The notes: a model not told the origin generated them from the letters alone. Numbered from the stretch's first letter, positions 40,759 through 49,996 are shown. The stretch is 64,000 nucleotides of DNA from Paraburkholderia caledonica NBRC 102488 (GCF_000685095.1 NZ_BAYE01000024.1:25035-89034); one strand, 5' to 3'. Translations and numbers: made by a program.

Positions 40759-41751
40759 ATGCTACATGATCTCGTCGAGCAATACGGACCGGCGCTCATT
40801 TTTGCCAACGTGCTGGCCGCCTCTATCGGCCTGCCGGTACCCGCTATGCCGTCGCTCGTGTTGTTCGGCGCAATGGCCGCCATGCATCCCGGCTCCGTCG
40901 GCACGCAACTGCTGCCGGTACTCGTGCTGTCCATCTTCGCAACGCTGATCGGCGACAGCGCGTGGTATCTGGCCGGCCGTCTGTACGGCGGCAACACGCT
41001 AAAAACCATCTGCCGCCTGTCGCTGTCGCGTGACACGTGCGTGAAAAAAACCGAGCGGTTTTTCGGGCGCTGGGGCGTGCGCGTGCTGGCCGTCGCCAAG
41101 TTCGTTCCTGGCCTGTCGATCGTGTCTATTCCAATGGCCGGCGCAATGGGCACCCGGTATCGCACGTTCCTCACCTACGACAGCATTGGTGCCGCGTTGT
41201 GGTCGGGCACGGGGCTGATCGTCGGCGCGTTGTTCGCGCATCAGATCGACATGGTGTTCGCCGCCGCAGGGCGCCTCGGCCGCACCGCGGGGGCCGTCGC
41301 TATTGCGCTATTGCTGTTGTATGCGGCGTATCGTTGGATTCGGCGTCGTCAGCTGATCAACAAGCTGGCGTCGGCTCGCATGGAAGTCGACGAGCTCGCC
41401 ACGCTGGTCGAGGCGGGCAAGACGCCGGTGCTGTTCGACATCCGTTCGCACGAGAAGCGCAAGCTCGATCCGTTTGTAATCCCGGGCTCGCAATTCGCCG
41501 ACGAGCGGCAGCTCGATCAGATCGTCGCCACGTATCCGCGCGACCAGAAGCTCGTGATTTACTGTTCGTGTCCCAATGAAATTTCGGCCGCATGGATGGC
41601 CAAGCAGTTGAACGAAGCAGGCTTCGACGACGTGCTGCCGTTGCGCGGCGGCATGGAAGCCTGGCGCGACTCCGGCAGGCCCGTCGAGGCCTTGCCCGGC
41701 ATGCCGCCGCCCGAGGCCGCAGTCGAGCACATCGCGCCGAAAGCGGTTTGA
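40759..41751 (+). CDS. DedA/VTT membrane protein fused to a C-terminal rhodanese domain
   Basis: A 330-residue protein. Residues 1 to about 205 form the DedA (SNARE-associated/VTT) membrane domain: a re-entrant first segment, then SIFATLIGDSAWYLAGRLYG, the conserved GRWGVRVLAVAKFVPGLS with the functional Arg and FVPG, and IPMAGAMG. A last membrane helix (AVAIALLLLYAAYRWI) is followed by a cytoplasmic rhodanese domain (residues of roughly 215-310) with LFDIRSHEKR and the active-site loop IYCSCPNEISA. DedA proteins take part in lipid carrier flipping and envelope stress. The fused rhodanese suggests thiol or sulphur-linked control. The start has no strong ribosome site. Confidence 0.9.
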   Translation: MLHDLVEQYGPALIFANVLAASIGLPVPAMPSLVLFGAMAAMHPGSVGTQLLPVLVLSIFATLIGDSAWYLAGRLYGGNTLKTICRLSLSRDTCVKKTERFFGRWGVRVLAVAKFVPGLSIVSIPMAGAMGTRYRTFLTYDSIGAALWSGTGLIVGALFAHQIDMVFAAAGRLGRTAGAVAIALLLLYAAYRWIRRRQLINKLASARMEVDELATLVEAGKTPVLFDIRSHEKRKLDPFVIPGSQFADERQLDQIVATYPRDQKLVIYCSCPNEISAAWMAKQLNEAGFDDVLPLRGGMEAWRDSGRPVEALPGMPPPEAAVEHIAPKAV

Positions 41752-41838
41752 CGCCGCGGCGCTTCCGCTTGCGCGCTTTTGCGTGCGCGCCGTTGCGCCT
41801 TCGTTCAGTCAATCAATGAACACTGAAGGAGCGGTTCA

Positions 41839-43554
41839 ATGCTTTCCGTTTCAGAACCCGAAACACAATCCGAAGCGGTAGTCGCCGACGCGCCGTTTTC
41901 GAATCTGTCCACGCGCATGCATCAGATGTTCCCCGCGCTCACCGCAGCGGAGATCGATCGCGTGCGCCGGTTCGGCGAACCGAGCCACTGGGAAGCGGGC
42001 GAACTGCTGTTCGAGACCGGCCACACCGGTCCTGGCATGTTCGTGCTGCTCGAAGGGCGCGTGAAGGTCTATCAACGCGACGGCATCGGCCGTGAAGTCG
42101 TGATCGGCGAACACGGGCCGGGGCATTTCCTCGCCGAAGTGGGCCAATTGTCGGGACGCCACGCGCTCGTCAACGGCATGGCGCTTAGCGCGGTGCGAGC
42201 GTTGCTCATTCCGCCGGAGAAGCTGCGCGCACTGCTCGTGGCCGAAGCCGAATTGGGCGAGCGCATCATGCGCGCGCTGATTCTGCGGCGCGTGTCGCTG
42301 ATCGAAAAAGGCGCGGGCGGCCCGATCCTGATCGGCAGCAGCACCGACGCGCGCCTCGTGATGTTGCAAGGCTTTCTGTCGCGCAACGGTCATCCGCATT
42401 CTACGATCGACGAATGCGACGAGGACGCGTTGCGTCTCGTCGAGCAATTCGGCGCGCAGCAGGAAGACATGCCGCTCGTCATCTGTCCGGACGGCTCGGT
42501 GCTGCGTCATCCGAGCATGCCGGAACTGGCGACCTCGCTCGGCTTGCTGCCAGATCTGGACGCCTCGCTGGTCTATGACGTCGCGATCGTGGGCGCGGGA
42601 CCGGCCGGGCTCGCCACGGCCGTGTATGCGGCGTCCGAAGGACTCTCGGTCATCGTGCTCGATAGCCGCGCGCCGGGCGGCCAGGCCGGTGCAAGCTCCC
42701 GAATCGAAAACTACCTCGGCTTTCCGACCGGCATTTCGGGTCAAGCGTTGGCCGGACGGGCGTTCGTTCAGGCGCAGAAATTCGGCGCGCACGTGGCGAT
42801 TCCCGTCCACGTAAAAGCGCTGCATTGCGGGGAAGCGCCGTACCGGCTCGAACTGAAGTGCGGCGGTCATATCAGCGCGCGCACGATCGTCATCGCGAGC
42901 GGTGCGGTGTACCGACGCCCCGCGCTCGAAGGACTCGACCGTTTCGACGGACGCGGCGTGTACTACTGGGCGTCGCCTGTCGAGGCGAAGCTATGCAAGC
43001 GCCAGGAAGTCGTGCTCGTGGGCGGCGGCAATTCGGCCGGCCAGGCGATCGTCTATCTGGCGACGCATGCAGCGAAGGTCCACGTGCTGATCCGGCGCAG
43101 CGGCTTCGAAGCCACTATGTCGCGCTATCTGATCGACCGCATCCGCTCGCTGCCGAACGTCGTCGTGCATCCGAATTCGGAGATCGGCCGGCTTGTCGCG
43201 GACGAAAGCGGGCTTGCGTCGGTCGCTCTGAAAAAGCCCTTGCCCGATGGCACCGACCACATCGACACGCGGCATCTGTTCCTGTTCACCGGGGCGGACC
43301 CGAACACCGACTGGCTGCGCACCTGCGGCGTCGAACTCGACGAAAAGGGCTTTGTGCTGACCGGCACCAGCGCGGACGGCGCGTCGGCATGCGATCTCGC
43401 AACGACCGTGAAGGGCGTGTATGCGATCGGCGACGCGCGCGCGGGCTCGACCAAGCGCGTGGCGGCGGCGGTCGGCGAAGGCGCGGCGGTGGTCGCGCAG
43501 ATTCACCAGATACTGGCGGTTTCAGCGGGCGAAGCGGTCGCATCCGTGGCTTGA
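41839..43554 (+). CDS. cNMP-binding / thioredoxin-like / FAD-dependent oxidoreductase fusion
   Basis: A 571-residue three-part protein. Residues of roughly 25-155 are a cyclic-nucleotide-binding domain (HWEAGELLFETGHTGPGMFV). Residues of roughly 163-240 are a thioredoxin/glutaredoxin-like domain without a CxxC (FLSRNGHPHS in its place). From about 246 on it is a low-molecular-weight thioredoxin-reductase-like flavoprotein: FAD motif VGAGPAGLATA, GGQAGASSRIENYLGFP, NADPH motif VLVGGGNSAGQA and the C-terminal FAD motif AIGDARAGSTKRVA. The redox CxxC of true thioredoxin reductases is absent, since the region reads VYYWASPVEAKLC. It lies 87 bp after the DedA-rhodanese gene and may be co-transcribed. 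GAAGGAG precedes the ATG. Confidence 0.9.
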   Translation: MLSVSEPETQSEAVVADAPFSNLSTRMHQMFPALTAAEIDRVRRFGEPSHWEAGELLFETGHTGPGMFVLLEGRVKVYQRDGIGREVVIGEHGPGHFLAEVGQLSGRHALVNGMALSAVRALLIPPEKLRALLVAEAELGERIMRALILRRVSLIEKGAGGPILIGSSTDARLVMLQGFLSRNGHPHSTIDECDEDALRLVEQFGAQQEDMPLVICPDGSVLRHPSMPELATSLGLLPDLDASLVYDVAIVGAGPAGLATAVYAASEGLSVIVLDSRAPGGQAGASSRIENYLGFPTGISGQALAGRAFVQAQKFGAHVAIPVHVKALHCGEAPYRLELKCGGHISARTIVIASGAVYRRPALEGLDRFDGRGVYYWASPVEAKLCKRQEVVLVGGGNSAGQAIVYLATHAAKVHVLIRRSGFEATMSRYLIDRIRSLPNVVVHPNSEIGRLVADESGLASVALKKPLPDGTDHIDTRHLFLFTGADPNTDWLRTCGVELDEKGFVLTGTSADGASACDLATTVKGVYAIGDARAGSTKRVAAAVGEGAAVVAQIHQILAVSAGEAVASVA

Positions 43555-43764
43555 GCTTGACCCTCGGCGAGGACCGCCGCACGTACACGGGCGGACCATA
43601 GCAAAAGCCGCTGACCACGCTGCCGGGTAATGCTCTGTTACACACGCCTTCAACTCGTTGCACCTGCTTTTCTTTCTGTCTCGTAATATCCATGTCAGCC
43701 ATTCGACAGTGAATGGCCGATCGTTGGAAACAGCAATCGTCTTGCTGGGACACAGGAGAAAAGC

Positions 43765-44040
43765 ATGAACAAACGCGCGATCTTCTTCGCCGCCTTCGGA
43801 CTTGCCGCCGCCTGCGCATCGACTGCCGCTTCTGCTCGCGTCGACGTGGGTGTGTTCGTCAACACGCCGGGCCCAATCTACGCCGCGCCCCCAGTGATGT
43901 ACGCCCCGCCGCCAGTCGTCTATGCGCCTCAGCCCGTCTACGGTTACGGCTATCGCGACGACTATTACCGGGGCCACCGCTGGCATCACGATCATGGCCG
44001 TCATCGCGGCTGGGACAAGCATCACGGGCGCGGCTGGTAG
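43765..44040 (+). CDS. Small secreted Pro/Tyr/His-rich protein
   Basis: This 91-residue protein has a Sec signal peptide (AIFFAAFGLAAACASTAASA, cleavage after ASA). The mature part is Pro/Tyr/Val-rich (PPVMYAPPPVVYAPQPVYGY) and ends in a His/Arg/Gly/Trp-rich tail. CAGGAGAAAAGC gives a good ribosome site. It has the same layout as the protein at 4241-4546: signal peptide, then a PGP/VVY segment, then a His/Asp/Arg-rich end. Its function is unknown, and a structural or metal-binding envelope role is possible. Confidence 0.8.
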   Translation: MNKRAIFFAAFGLAAACASTAASARVDVGVFVNTPGPIYAAPPVMYAPPPVVYAPQPVYGYGYRDDYYRGHRWHHDHGRHRGWDKHHGRGW

Positions 44041-44259
44041 CTTTTGCCCGCGCGTGCCGCGGAGGTGGAGACCTGGCCGCGCTCCGCGAGCTCAGCCACG
44101 GCCAGTTCACGACTCATCTGCCGCTTCGTCCGCCACACCACTGTTCATGCGCAGCGCGTGTGCATCAACCTCCGCTTTGCATTCACGCTACAGTAGCGTC
44201 TGCTGATTCAGGTCAGGCTCGCGCCTTCTCATCGCAGTCACTCACTGAACAATCTCCGC

Positions 44260-45483
44260 GTGAAGACTCTTCCGCTTTCCGCCGCCCGCACGCTGCATCT
44301 GGCCGCACAAGGTCTGCTGACACCGCCGCGCCGCAAGGCCGTGAAAGCCGACGTGCTCGACGCGATCCGCCGCATGGCGCAATTGCAGATCGACACGATT
44401 CACGTTGTCGCGCGTAGCCCTTATCTCGTGCTCTTCAGCCGGCTCGGCGCCTATGCGCAGCAATGGCTCGACGAATATCTTGCCGAAGGCAAGCTGTTCG
44501 AGTACTGGTCGCATGAAGCGTGTTTTGTGCCGATCGAAGACTACGGCCTGCTGCGTCATCGCATGCTGGACCCGAGCGGCATGGGCTGGAAGTACGCGGC
44601 CGACTGGCACAACAAACATCGCGAAGACATTGAGAAACTACTGGCGCACATTCGCGCCACGGGCCCGGTGCGCTCGGCGGATTTCGCTCGCGAGTCGGGC
44701 AAGGGCAACGGCTGGTGGGACTGGAAGCCGGAAAAGCGCCATCTGGAAGTGCTCTTCGCCATCGGGCAACTCATGGTGGCCGAGCGGCGCAATTTTCAGC
44801 GCGTCTACGACGTCACCGAACGCGTCTTGCCGGACTGGAACGACGCACGCGATCTGCCACCTTCGGATGTCGTCGCCGATGAACTGCTGCGCCGCACTTG
44901 CCGGGCGCTCGGCGTCGCGCGGGCCGACTGGGTGGCGGATTATTACCGTCTGCCGCGCCGCCCGTATCGCGACGAGCTCCATGCGCTTGCGGAGCGCGGT
45001 GAATTGATTCCCGTGCAAGTGGTCGGCTGGAAGCAGGACACGTTCGTGCACCGCGACCTCGCGCCCATGCTCGACGACGCCGCGAGCGGCAAACTCGCCT
45101 CGACGGTGACGACGGTACTCTCGCCGTTCGACCCTGTGGTATGGGACCGCAAGCGCGCCGCCGCGCTGTTCGACTTCGACTATGCAATCGAGTGTTATAC
45201 GCCGGCGGCGAAGCGCAAATACGGTTACTTCGTGCTGCCGCTACTGAGCCGCGGGCGGCTGGTAGGCCGCGTCGATGCGAAGGCGCACCGCGCGCAGGGC
45301 ATTTTCGAATTGAAGTCCGTGCATATGGAAGCGGGCGTGCGCCCCAGCGCTCGACTCGCCGGCGACCTGCGTCGCGCGTTGCAACGGTGCGCGGATTGGC
45401 ACGGCACGCCGCAACTGCAAATCACATGGGCGGCGCCGGAATGGCTGAATGCATTGAGCGTGGATGAGTGCGTCGAACAGTAG
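44260..45483 (+). CDS. YcaQ/AlkZ-type winged-helix DNA glycosylase
   Basis: This 407-residue protein belongs to the HTH_42 family (YcaQ/AlkX, AlkZ). The catalytic QxQ motif appears as MAQLQIDTIHVVARSPYLVL near residue 40. EYWSHEACFVPIEDYGLLR and FDPVVWDRKRAAALFDFDY are further family blocks, followed by KRKYGYFVLPLLSRGRLVGR at the C-terminal wing. YcaQ-type enzymes unhook DNA interstrand crosslinks and excise bulky alkylated bases. The assigned start is a GTG at 44260 without a strong ribosome site. It is a lone gene. Confidence 0.88.
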   Translation: MKTLPLSAARTLHLAAQGLLTPPRRKAVKADVLDAIRRMAQLQIDTIHVVARSPYLVLFSRLGAYAQQWLDEYLAEGKLFEYWSHEACFVPIEDYGLLRHRMLDPSGMGWKYAADWHNKHREDIEKLLAHIRATGPVRSADFARESGKGNGWWDWKPEKRHLEVLFAIGQLMVAERRNFQRVYDVTERVLPDWNDARDLPPSDVVADELLRRTCRALGVARADWVADYYRLPRRPYRDELHALAERGELIPVQVVGWKQDTFVHRDLAPMLDDAASGKLASTVTTVLSPFDPVVWDRKRAAALFDFDYAIECYTPAAKRKYGYFVLPLLSRGRLVGRVDAKAHRAQGIFELKSVHMEAGVRPSARLAGDLRRALQRCADWHGTPQLQITWAAPEWLNALSVDECVEQ

Positions 45484-45504
45484 GCGCGCCGCCGTCCTGT
45501 GCAG

Positions 45505-46104
45505 TCAATGCAGCGCCGACCATGCAAGCGACAGCGAAAAGACGCCGAGCAGGATCGACGCGCCGCGCTGGATTTTCGCCGGATCGAGCCAACGCAGCTT
45601 GCCGCTGCCCAGCGCCGCGCCGAAAGCGATCCATGCGAGCGCAATCGGCACGAGCAGGCACACGAAGATCAGCATGGCCGAGAGATAAGCGGGCCAATGC
45701 GCGAAAGCAGCGGCCGGAAAAATGGTGCCCGCGAACAGCAAGGCTTTGGGGTTGAGCAGCGTCGCAATGAACAGCGGGCGCATGCCGCTTGCGCGCGGCG
45801 TCGAGTCGGGTAGCGCGACGGCCGCGCGCCACATATCTATGGCCAGCCACGCGATGTACAAACCCGCCGCCACGCGCAGCAACGCGGGCAGCCATGGCAG
45901 CGCATGCGCGGCTTGCGCGAGAAACCGTCCCCAGACGGAAATAGAAACCAGGTAGCCGACAAGCTCAGCGGCGATAAGCGGTAGCGACCGCTTCAGGCCT
46001 TGGCGCAAACCTGCCGACGCAAGCAATGTATTAGTAGGCCCCGGCGTTATCAGCACGACGACAATGCCGGCGGCGAACAACGCGGTAATGGACGCAGAGA
46101 ACAT
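45505..46104 (-). CDS. LysE family translocator (amino-acid exporter)
   Basis: A 199-residue membrane protein with six predicted helices. The LysE/RhtB signature is near the N-terminus (LITPGPTNTLLASAGLRQGL), and LLNPKALLFAGTIFPA is the second conserved block. The export substrate (an amino acid or derivative) is unknown. The start ATG at 46104 begins one base after the T run of a perfect terminator-like hairpin (46106-46140), and no Shine-Dalgarno is visible. An in-frame extension to 46263 has no homology. It is convergent with the glycosylase gene. Confidence 0.88.
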   Translation of the reverse strand: MFSASITALFAAGIVVVLITPGPTNTLLASAGLRQGLKRSLPLIAAELVGYLVSISVWGRFLAQAAHALPWLPALLRVAAGLYIAWLAIDMWRAAVALPDSTPRASGMRPLFIATLLNPKALLFAGTIFPAAAFAHWPAYLSAMLIFVCLLVPIALAWIAFGAALGSGKLRWLDPAKIQRGASILLGVFSLSLAWSALH

Positions 46105-46105
46105 G

Positions 46106-46140
46106 AAAAAGGCGCAATGTTGAGGACAGTGCGCCTTTTT
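46106..46140 (-). promoter_or_regulatory. Terminator-like hairpin abutting the LysE start codon
   Basis: On the minus strand AAAAAGGCGCA pairs perfectly with TGCGCCTTTTT (11 bp, 13-base loop), and the T run ends one base before the LysE ATG. It could end transcription of the small gene upstream (stop at 46271), or act as an attenuator in the exporter's leader. On the plus strand it is also a terminator. Confidence 0.7.
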
Positions 46141-46270
46141 ATCACAGACGGCGACTCGGCCAGCACCTGGCTTGGCGACGAGGCGCGAGGAGGGATCGCT
46201 GTCGTTAAGGGTTAGGCGTAAAACGCTAAACGCCAATTGCTGATGGCAAGCGTCAAGGCCCAACCAACGT

Positions 46271-46528
46271 TCAGTGTTCCAGCTTCGCGCGCAGTTCCCG
46301 CGCAGCTTCTAGCAGCCCTTCATATCCCGAACGCGCGTGTTCGGGCAAGTCCGGATCGCCGACAAACGCGCCGAGCGTTTCGATCAGGCTGTACAGAATC
46401 CCCTTTGCAGCACCTGACGCAATGCTGCCGGACGATACCTGCTGATCCACGTGACTGAGCGCTGCGTCGAGGTTTTCCAGATTGGGCCGGTCGCCGGTGG
46501 GCGGCGTAGGCGTTACGTCTTGCGTCAT
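46271..46528 (-). CDS. Small conserved acidic protein
   Basis: This 85-residue soluble protein (NLENLDAALSHVDQQVSSG, then LIETLGAFVGDPDLPEHARS) is predicted helical after a Pro/Thr-rich start, with no signal peptide or membrane segment. The spacing and codon use look genuine. I do not recognise the family. It lies upstream of the LysE gene on the same strand; the hairpin at 46106 probably separates their transcripts. Confidence 0.65.
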   Translation of the reverse strand: MTQDVTPTPPTGDRPNLENLDAALSHVDQQVSSGSIASGAAKGILYSLIETLGAFVGDPDLPEHARSGYEGLLEAARELRAKLEH

Positions 46529-46635
46529 GATGAAGCGTCTCTCCGTTTGAAGCGGTAAACGAGCGATCCTTTCACGTTGTTATATACCGATCGCGGGTTG
46601 CCGTCTATTCGTGATCGGCGCGAACACGACCTGGA

Positions 46636-48837
46636 CTAAGGTGTCCACCGATACATCAGGATTTTTGCGCGCGCGTCGTCTTCTACCAGTATCACGTACT
46701 CGCCGTTGTCACGTCTCGCCGCGCTGATGCCGAGATAGACGTCCACCCATCCGCCCGTGTTGCCCACACTCGCGCCGGGCGTCATATAGCCGACCGGCTG
46801 ACCTGTGCGCGCGTCGTAGACATCGACCTTTGCCGTGTACAACTCGGCCACGAAGACATAGTCGCCGGCCACCGCGACGCCTACGGCGGTCGTTTGCGGA
46901 TTGCTCTGCGTGTTCCACGGCAGCGCGACCGCGTACTGCTGCGTAGGCGCGCCCGAGCTCCAGTTGTCATAACGCGCGAGCACGGGGCCGGCCTCTTTCC
47001 AGTGGGTCGCATCCCACGGAACGGCGCTCGTAAAACCGGACAGATACATGGTGTCGGATTCCGCGATGTAGATGAGCCGTGCCAGTCGCGTGAAAGGCTG
47101 CGGCATCGCAAACATTCTGGAACTCGAGTAGGTGTAGATCGGATTGCCCGCTAGATCCAGCCCCTGCAAAGGCATCTCGCGAATGCCGCTCAGTGGTGTG
47201 GCAAGCCAGACGTTGCCCGGCGCGTCCACCCACCAGAAGCCGTTTCCCACGGTGCTGCCGGTCGACGGATTGCTGCTGATTTCGCTGGCGTCCACAACAC
47301 CGTTACCGTTGACGTCGCGCCACAGCCATTCGCCATAGCCCGGCTGGCCCGAAGGCCACATGCCCGGCAGCGGATTTTGCGCGAGCAGCCCCGACGGAAT
47401 CGCCGTCTCGCCATGTGCGGCGTCGAAACGGTAGACGTTCAGATAATGCGCGCCCGGATCGAGCGTATAGAGAAACGGCCGGCCGTCGATTCTTCGCACC
47501 ATCGGCTCGCCGCGCACGCCGCGCGGCTGATGAAACGTGGGGTCGTCGGGATAATCGAAGCGATTCAGCGTGAACGCCGCGTACGACCATTCGCGCCCCA
47601 CAGGCTGGTTGTAGTCGAGCGTGAAGCGCTTTGAACCGGTGTACACCGAAGCCGGCGTAGCCGGATCGAATGCGGCGCTGTCCACGAACGTCAGCCCATA
47701 CAGCCGCCAGTTCAACGCATGCGAGCTGAACACATAGCTTTCGAGCACCGCACCTTGACCGACCGATGCGGAGCCAACCGGCCGCGGCCCTTCACCGTTT
47801 TGCGCGACATATAGATTGCCCGCCGGATCGAGCGCGATTCCCGTCATGCCGTTAAAGCGCCAGTTGCCCGGCACGCCCTTGACCGCATGAAAAATACCGT
47901 TGCGGGTTCCGAGCGGCGCGGCTGCTCGCGGTTGACCATGGGCGTCCTTGTTGAAGACGAGAATCTGCTGCGACGGCCCGTTATCCGCGACGAGAATTTG
48001 TCCCGCCGGCGTAACGGCGATGTCGGCCGGAACTGCGCCGGCGGGCAACGGCAAGGCGCCGGCAAGCGCGGTGCCATCTGCGCCAAAGTGCAAGATAGTT
48101 AGGTTTCCGGACGATATGCCGCTTATCACCCAGAGCGTCGAATCGGTGTCGATGGCGATACGTCCTGGTGAGCTGACGCTCCACGAACGCAATGGCTGCA
48201 TCGTATTGGCGTTCAAAACGACGATGCGGTTCGCGTAGGTGTCCGAGAGGTACAGTTCGTTGTCGGTGGCGGCAAGTCCGCGGATGGCCGCGTCGGTACC
48301 GGTCGTTACTGTATCGACGGGCAGGAAGCTGTTTTTCGTTGCGTTCGCGCTATTGCCCACGCCCGCACTAAACGGCACGCCTGCCGAGAGATTCGCCAAC
48401 GTGCGGCGCGTGATGCCAAACCATGTCTGTCCGGCCGGCGGATAGTCCGCGCCGACCAGTTTGTTGTTCTCGTTCCCGATCGACATTGCCGCGTACAGAT
48501 ACGTGTGGTTGACCGCGACGGCATCGCCGCCCGCAGCGCCCCAACCGTGCGTGAATCCCGCGACGCCAATCTTGTCGCCCCCGCGATACGCCGCTATTTC
48601 ACTGCCGCTCTCGTCCCACGGCGCGTTCGTGAAAACAGTACCGTCGGCGCCCACCGCGATTGCCTGGATATCCTGCTGCATCCACTTGCCGTCGCCGAAA
48701 CCGAAGCTGTTGCCGATCCACGAGGTAGTGTAGGTGAGCTGCGACTGCGCATAGCCAGTAAGCGGAAGAAGACAGTGGCAAAAAATGATTGCCGCGCCGA
48801 GGCGCGAAAAGAGTTTCACGACGATGTTCCCTTGCAA
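46636..48837 (-). CDS. Large secreted NHL/beta-propeller-like protein
   Basis: This 733-residue exported protein has a signal peptide (hydrophobic AAIIFCHCLLPLTG, cleavage near GYAQ). The body consists of repeated short blades of the NHL/SMP-30 kind: IAVGADGTVFTNA, RGLAATDNELYLSDTYANRI, IAVTPAGQILVADNGPSQQI and IALDPAGNLYVAQNGEG. One EF-hand-like/dockerin calcium loop (DVNGNGVVDASEI) lies near residue 520. It probably folds as one or two beta-propellers in the periplasm or outside the cell. The ligand is unknown. It stands alone, and the 260-bp upstream region is A+T-rich. Confidence 0.8.
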   Translation of the reverse strand: MQGNIVVKLFSRLGAAIIFCHCLLPLTGYAQSQLTYTTSWIGNSFGFGDGKWMQQDIQAIAVGADGTVFTNAPWDESGSEIAAYRGGDKIGVAGFTHGWGAAGGDAVAVNHTYLYAAMSIGNENNKLVGADYPPAGQTWFGITRRTLANLSAGVPFSAGVGNSANATKNSFLPVDTVTTGTDAAIRGLAATDNELYLSDTYANRIVVLNANTMQPLRSWSVSSPGRIAIDTDSTLWVISGISSGNLTILHFGADGTALAGALPLPAGAVPADIAVTPAGQILVADNGPSQQILVFNKDAHGQPRAAAPLGTRNGIFHAVKGVPGNWRFNGMTGIALDPAGNLYVAQNGEGPRPVGSASVGQGAVLESYVFSSHALNWRLYGLTFVDSAAFDPATPASVYTGSKRFTLDYNQPVGREWSYAAFTLNRFDYPDDPTFHQPRGVRGEPMVRRIDGRPFLYTLDPGAHYLNVYRFDAAHGETAIPSGLLAQNPLPGMWPSGQPGYGEWLWRDVNGNGVVDASEISSNPSTGSTVGNGFWWVDAPGNVWLATPLSGIREMPLQGLDLAGNPIYTYSSSRMFAMPQPFTRLARLIYIAESDTMYLSGFTSAVPWDATHWKEAGPVLARYDNWSSGAPTQQYAVALPWNTQSNPQTTAVGVAVAGDYVFVAELYTAKVDVYDARTGQPVGYMTPGASVGNTGGWVDVYLGISAARRDNGEYVILVEDDARAKILMYRWTP

Positions 48838-49099
48838 GTGACGTTTTCATCCTCGCATAGAAAACAGGTGAATTAATTGATAAAAAAATTGACGGTAAAT
48901 ATTTGATAAAAACGAATATCCCGCATGCATAGGGAGTGTGCGGCACGCCGGTTCTTCCGCGGTCTCGCTGCGTTATGTGACACAAACGGTTAATCTTGTC
49001 ACGACGCGTCAATAGATCGTCAAATATCGTTTTCTTCAAATGCTATTTGTGAATCCATCCCAGCAAAAGTGCACTTTGTGCGCATAAACCCCGCCGTCA

Positions 49100-49996
49100 T
49101 TAAGCGTGGCTGCGTCGCGCGAAAATGCGCCGCGTCATATCGAACGCAACCAGATTGCCGGCTACCACCAGCAGTAATCCAACCACTGCCAATGCCGACC
49201 ACTGATAGCCTTCGAATACCGTCGACACAGCCAGCGCCACGATCGGAAACAGCACGGTCGAATAGGCGGCGCGCTCGGGCCCGATGCGCCCGACCAGCAT
49301 CAGGTATGCGGTAAAGCCGATCACAGAGCCAAACACCGCGAGATACGCCAGTGCGCCGAGATAGCGTGTGGACGATTCGATAGCGAACGGGAAGCCGGCG
49401 AGCGCACTTCCTACGGTCAGCACGCTCGCGCCGATCAACATCGCCCAGCTATTAGTTGCGAACGGATGCAATCCCATCGACTGCATGCGGCTCGACAACA
49501 GGTTGCCAGCCGAAAAGCACAATGTGCCGAGAAACGCGATGCCAAGCCCAAGCCATGCGGCGTGGTCGCCGAGATGTCCGCTCATCTGCTGAACGAAGAG
49601 ACACACAATGCCGGCGAGACCGAGCATAGCGCCCGCAATCGCCGATGGCTGCAGCGGACGCCCCATGAAAAGCCGTCCGTTGATCGAATTGAGAAGCGGC
49701 GCCGTGGAGAACACCACTGCCACGAGGCCGCTCGGCACAGCCTGTTCAGCGTAGTAGAAGCACAGAAAGTTGACGCAAAACAGCGCGAGCCCTTGCGCGA
49801 ACAAAAATCGCCACGCGGCGCGCGGCGGCCACATCGGCCGGCGCATCATGCGCAACAGCGCGAACAGCACCAGTGCGGCGATCCAGAAACGCCAGGCGAT
49901 GGAGACCGGCGGCGGCACTTCGCCCAACTGCCACTTGATCGCGATCCAGGTGGTGCCCCAGATCAGAACGGTAACGGCATAAAGCGACAGATTCAT
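49100..49996 (-). CDS. EamA/DMT superfamily transporter
   Basis: A 298-residue ten-helix drug/metabolite transporter with two EamA repeats. The first begins MNLSLYAVTVLIWGTTWIAI with the WGTTWIAIKW signature, and the second begins near LGLGIAFLGTLCFSAGNLLS. It is probably an exporter of a metabolite or amino acid. The ATG at 49996 puts the first helix at the N-terminus as in the family; the longer frame to 50218 would overlap the AraC gene. It is divergent from an AraC-type regulator, its likely controller. Confidence 0.9.
   Translation of the reverse strand: MNLSLYAVTVLIWGTTWIAIKWQLGEVPPPVSIAWRFWIAALVLFALLRMMRRPMWPPRAAWRFLFAQGLALFCVNFLCFYYAEQAVPSGLVAVVFSTAPLLNSINGRLFMGRPLQPSAIAGAMLGLAGIVCLFVQQMSGHLGDHAAWLGLGIAFLGTLCFSAGNLLSSRMQSMGLHPFATNSWAMLIGASVLTVGSALAGFPFAIESSTRYLGALAYLAVFGSVIGFTAYLMLVGRIGPERAAYSTVLFPIVALAVSTVFEGYQWSALAVVGLLLVVAGNLVAFDMTRRIFARRSHA

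Noticed and set aside
41851..42870. A 339-codon minus-strand frame
   Set aside because: Antisense to the cNMP/FAD oxidoreductase, which has clear cofactor motifs.
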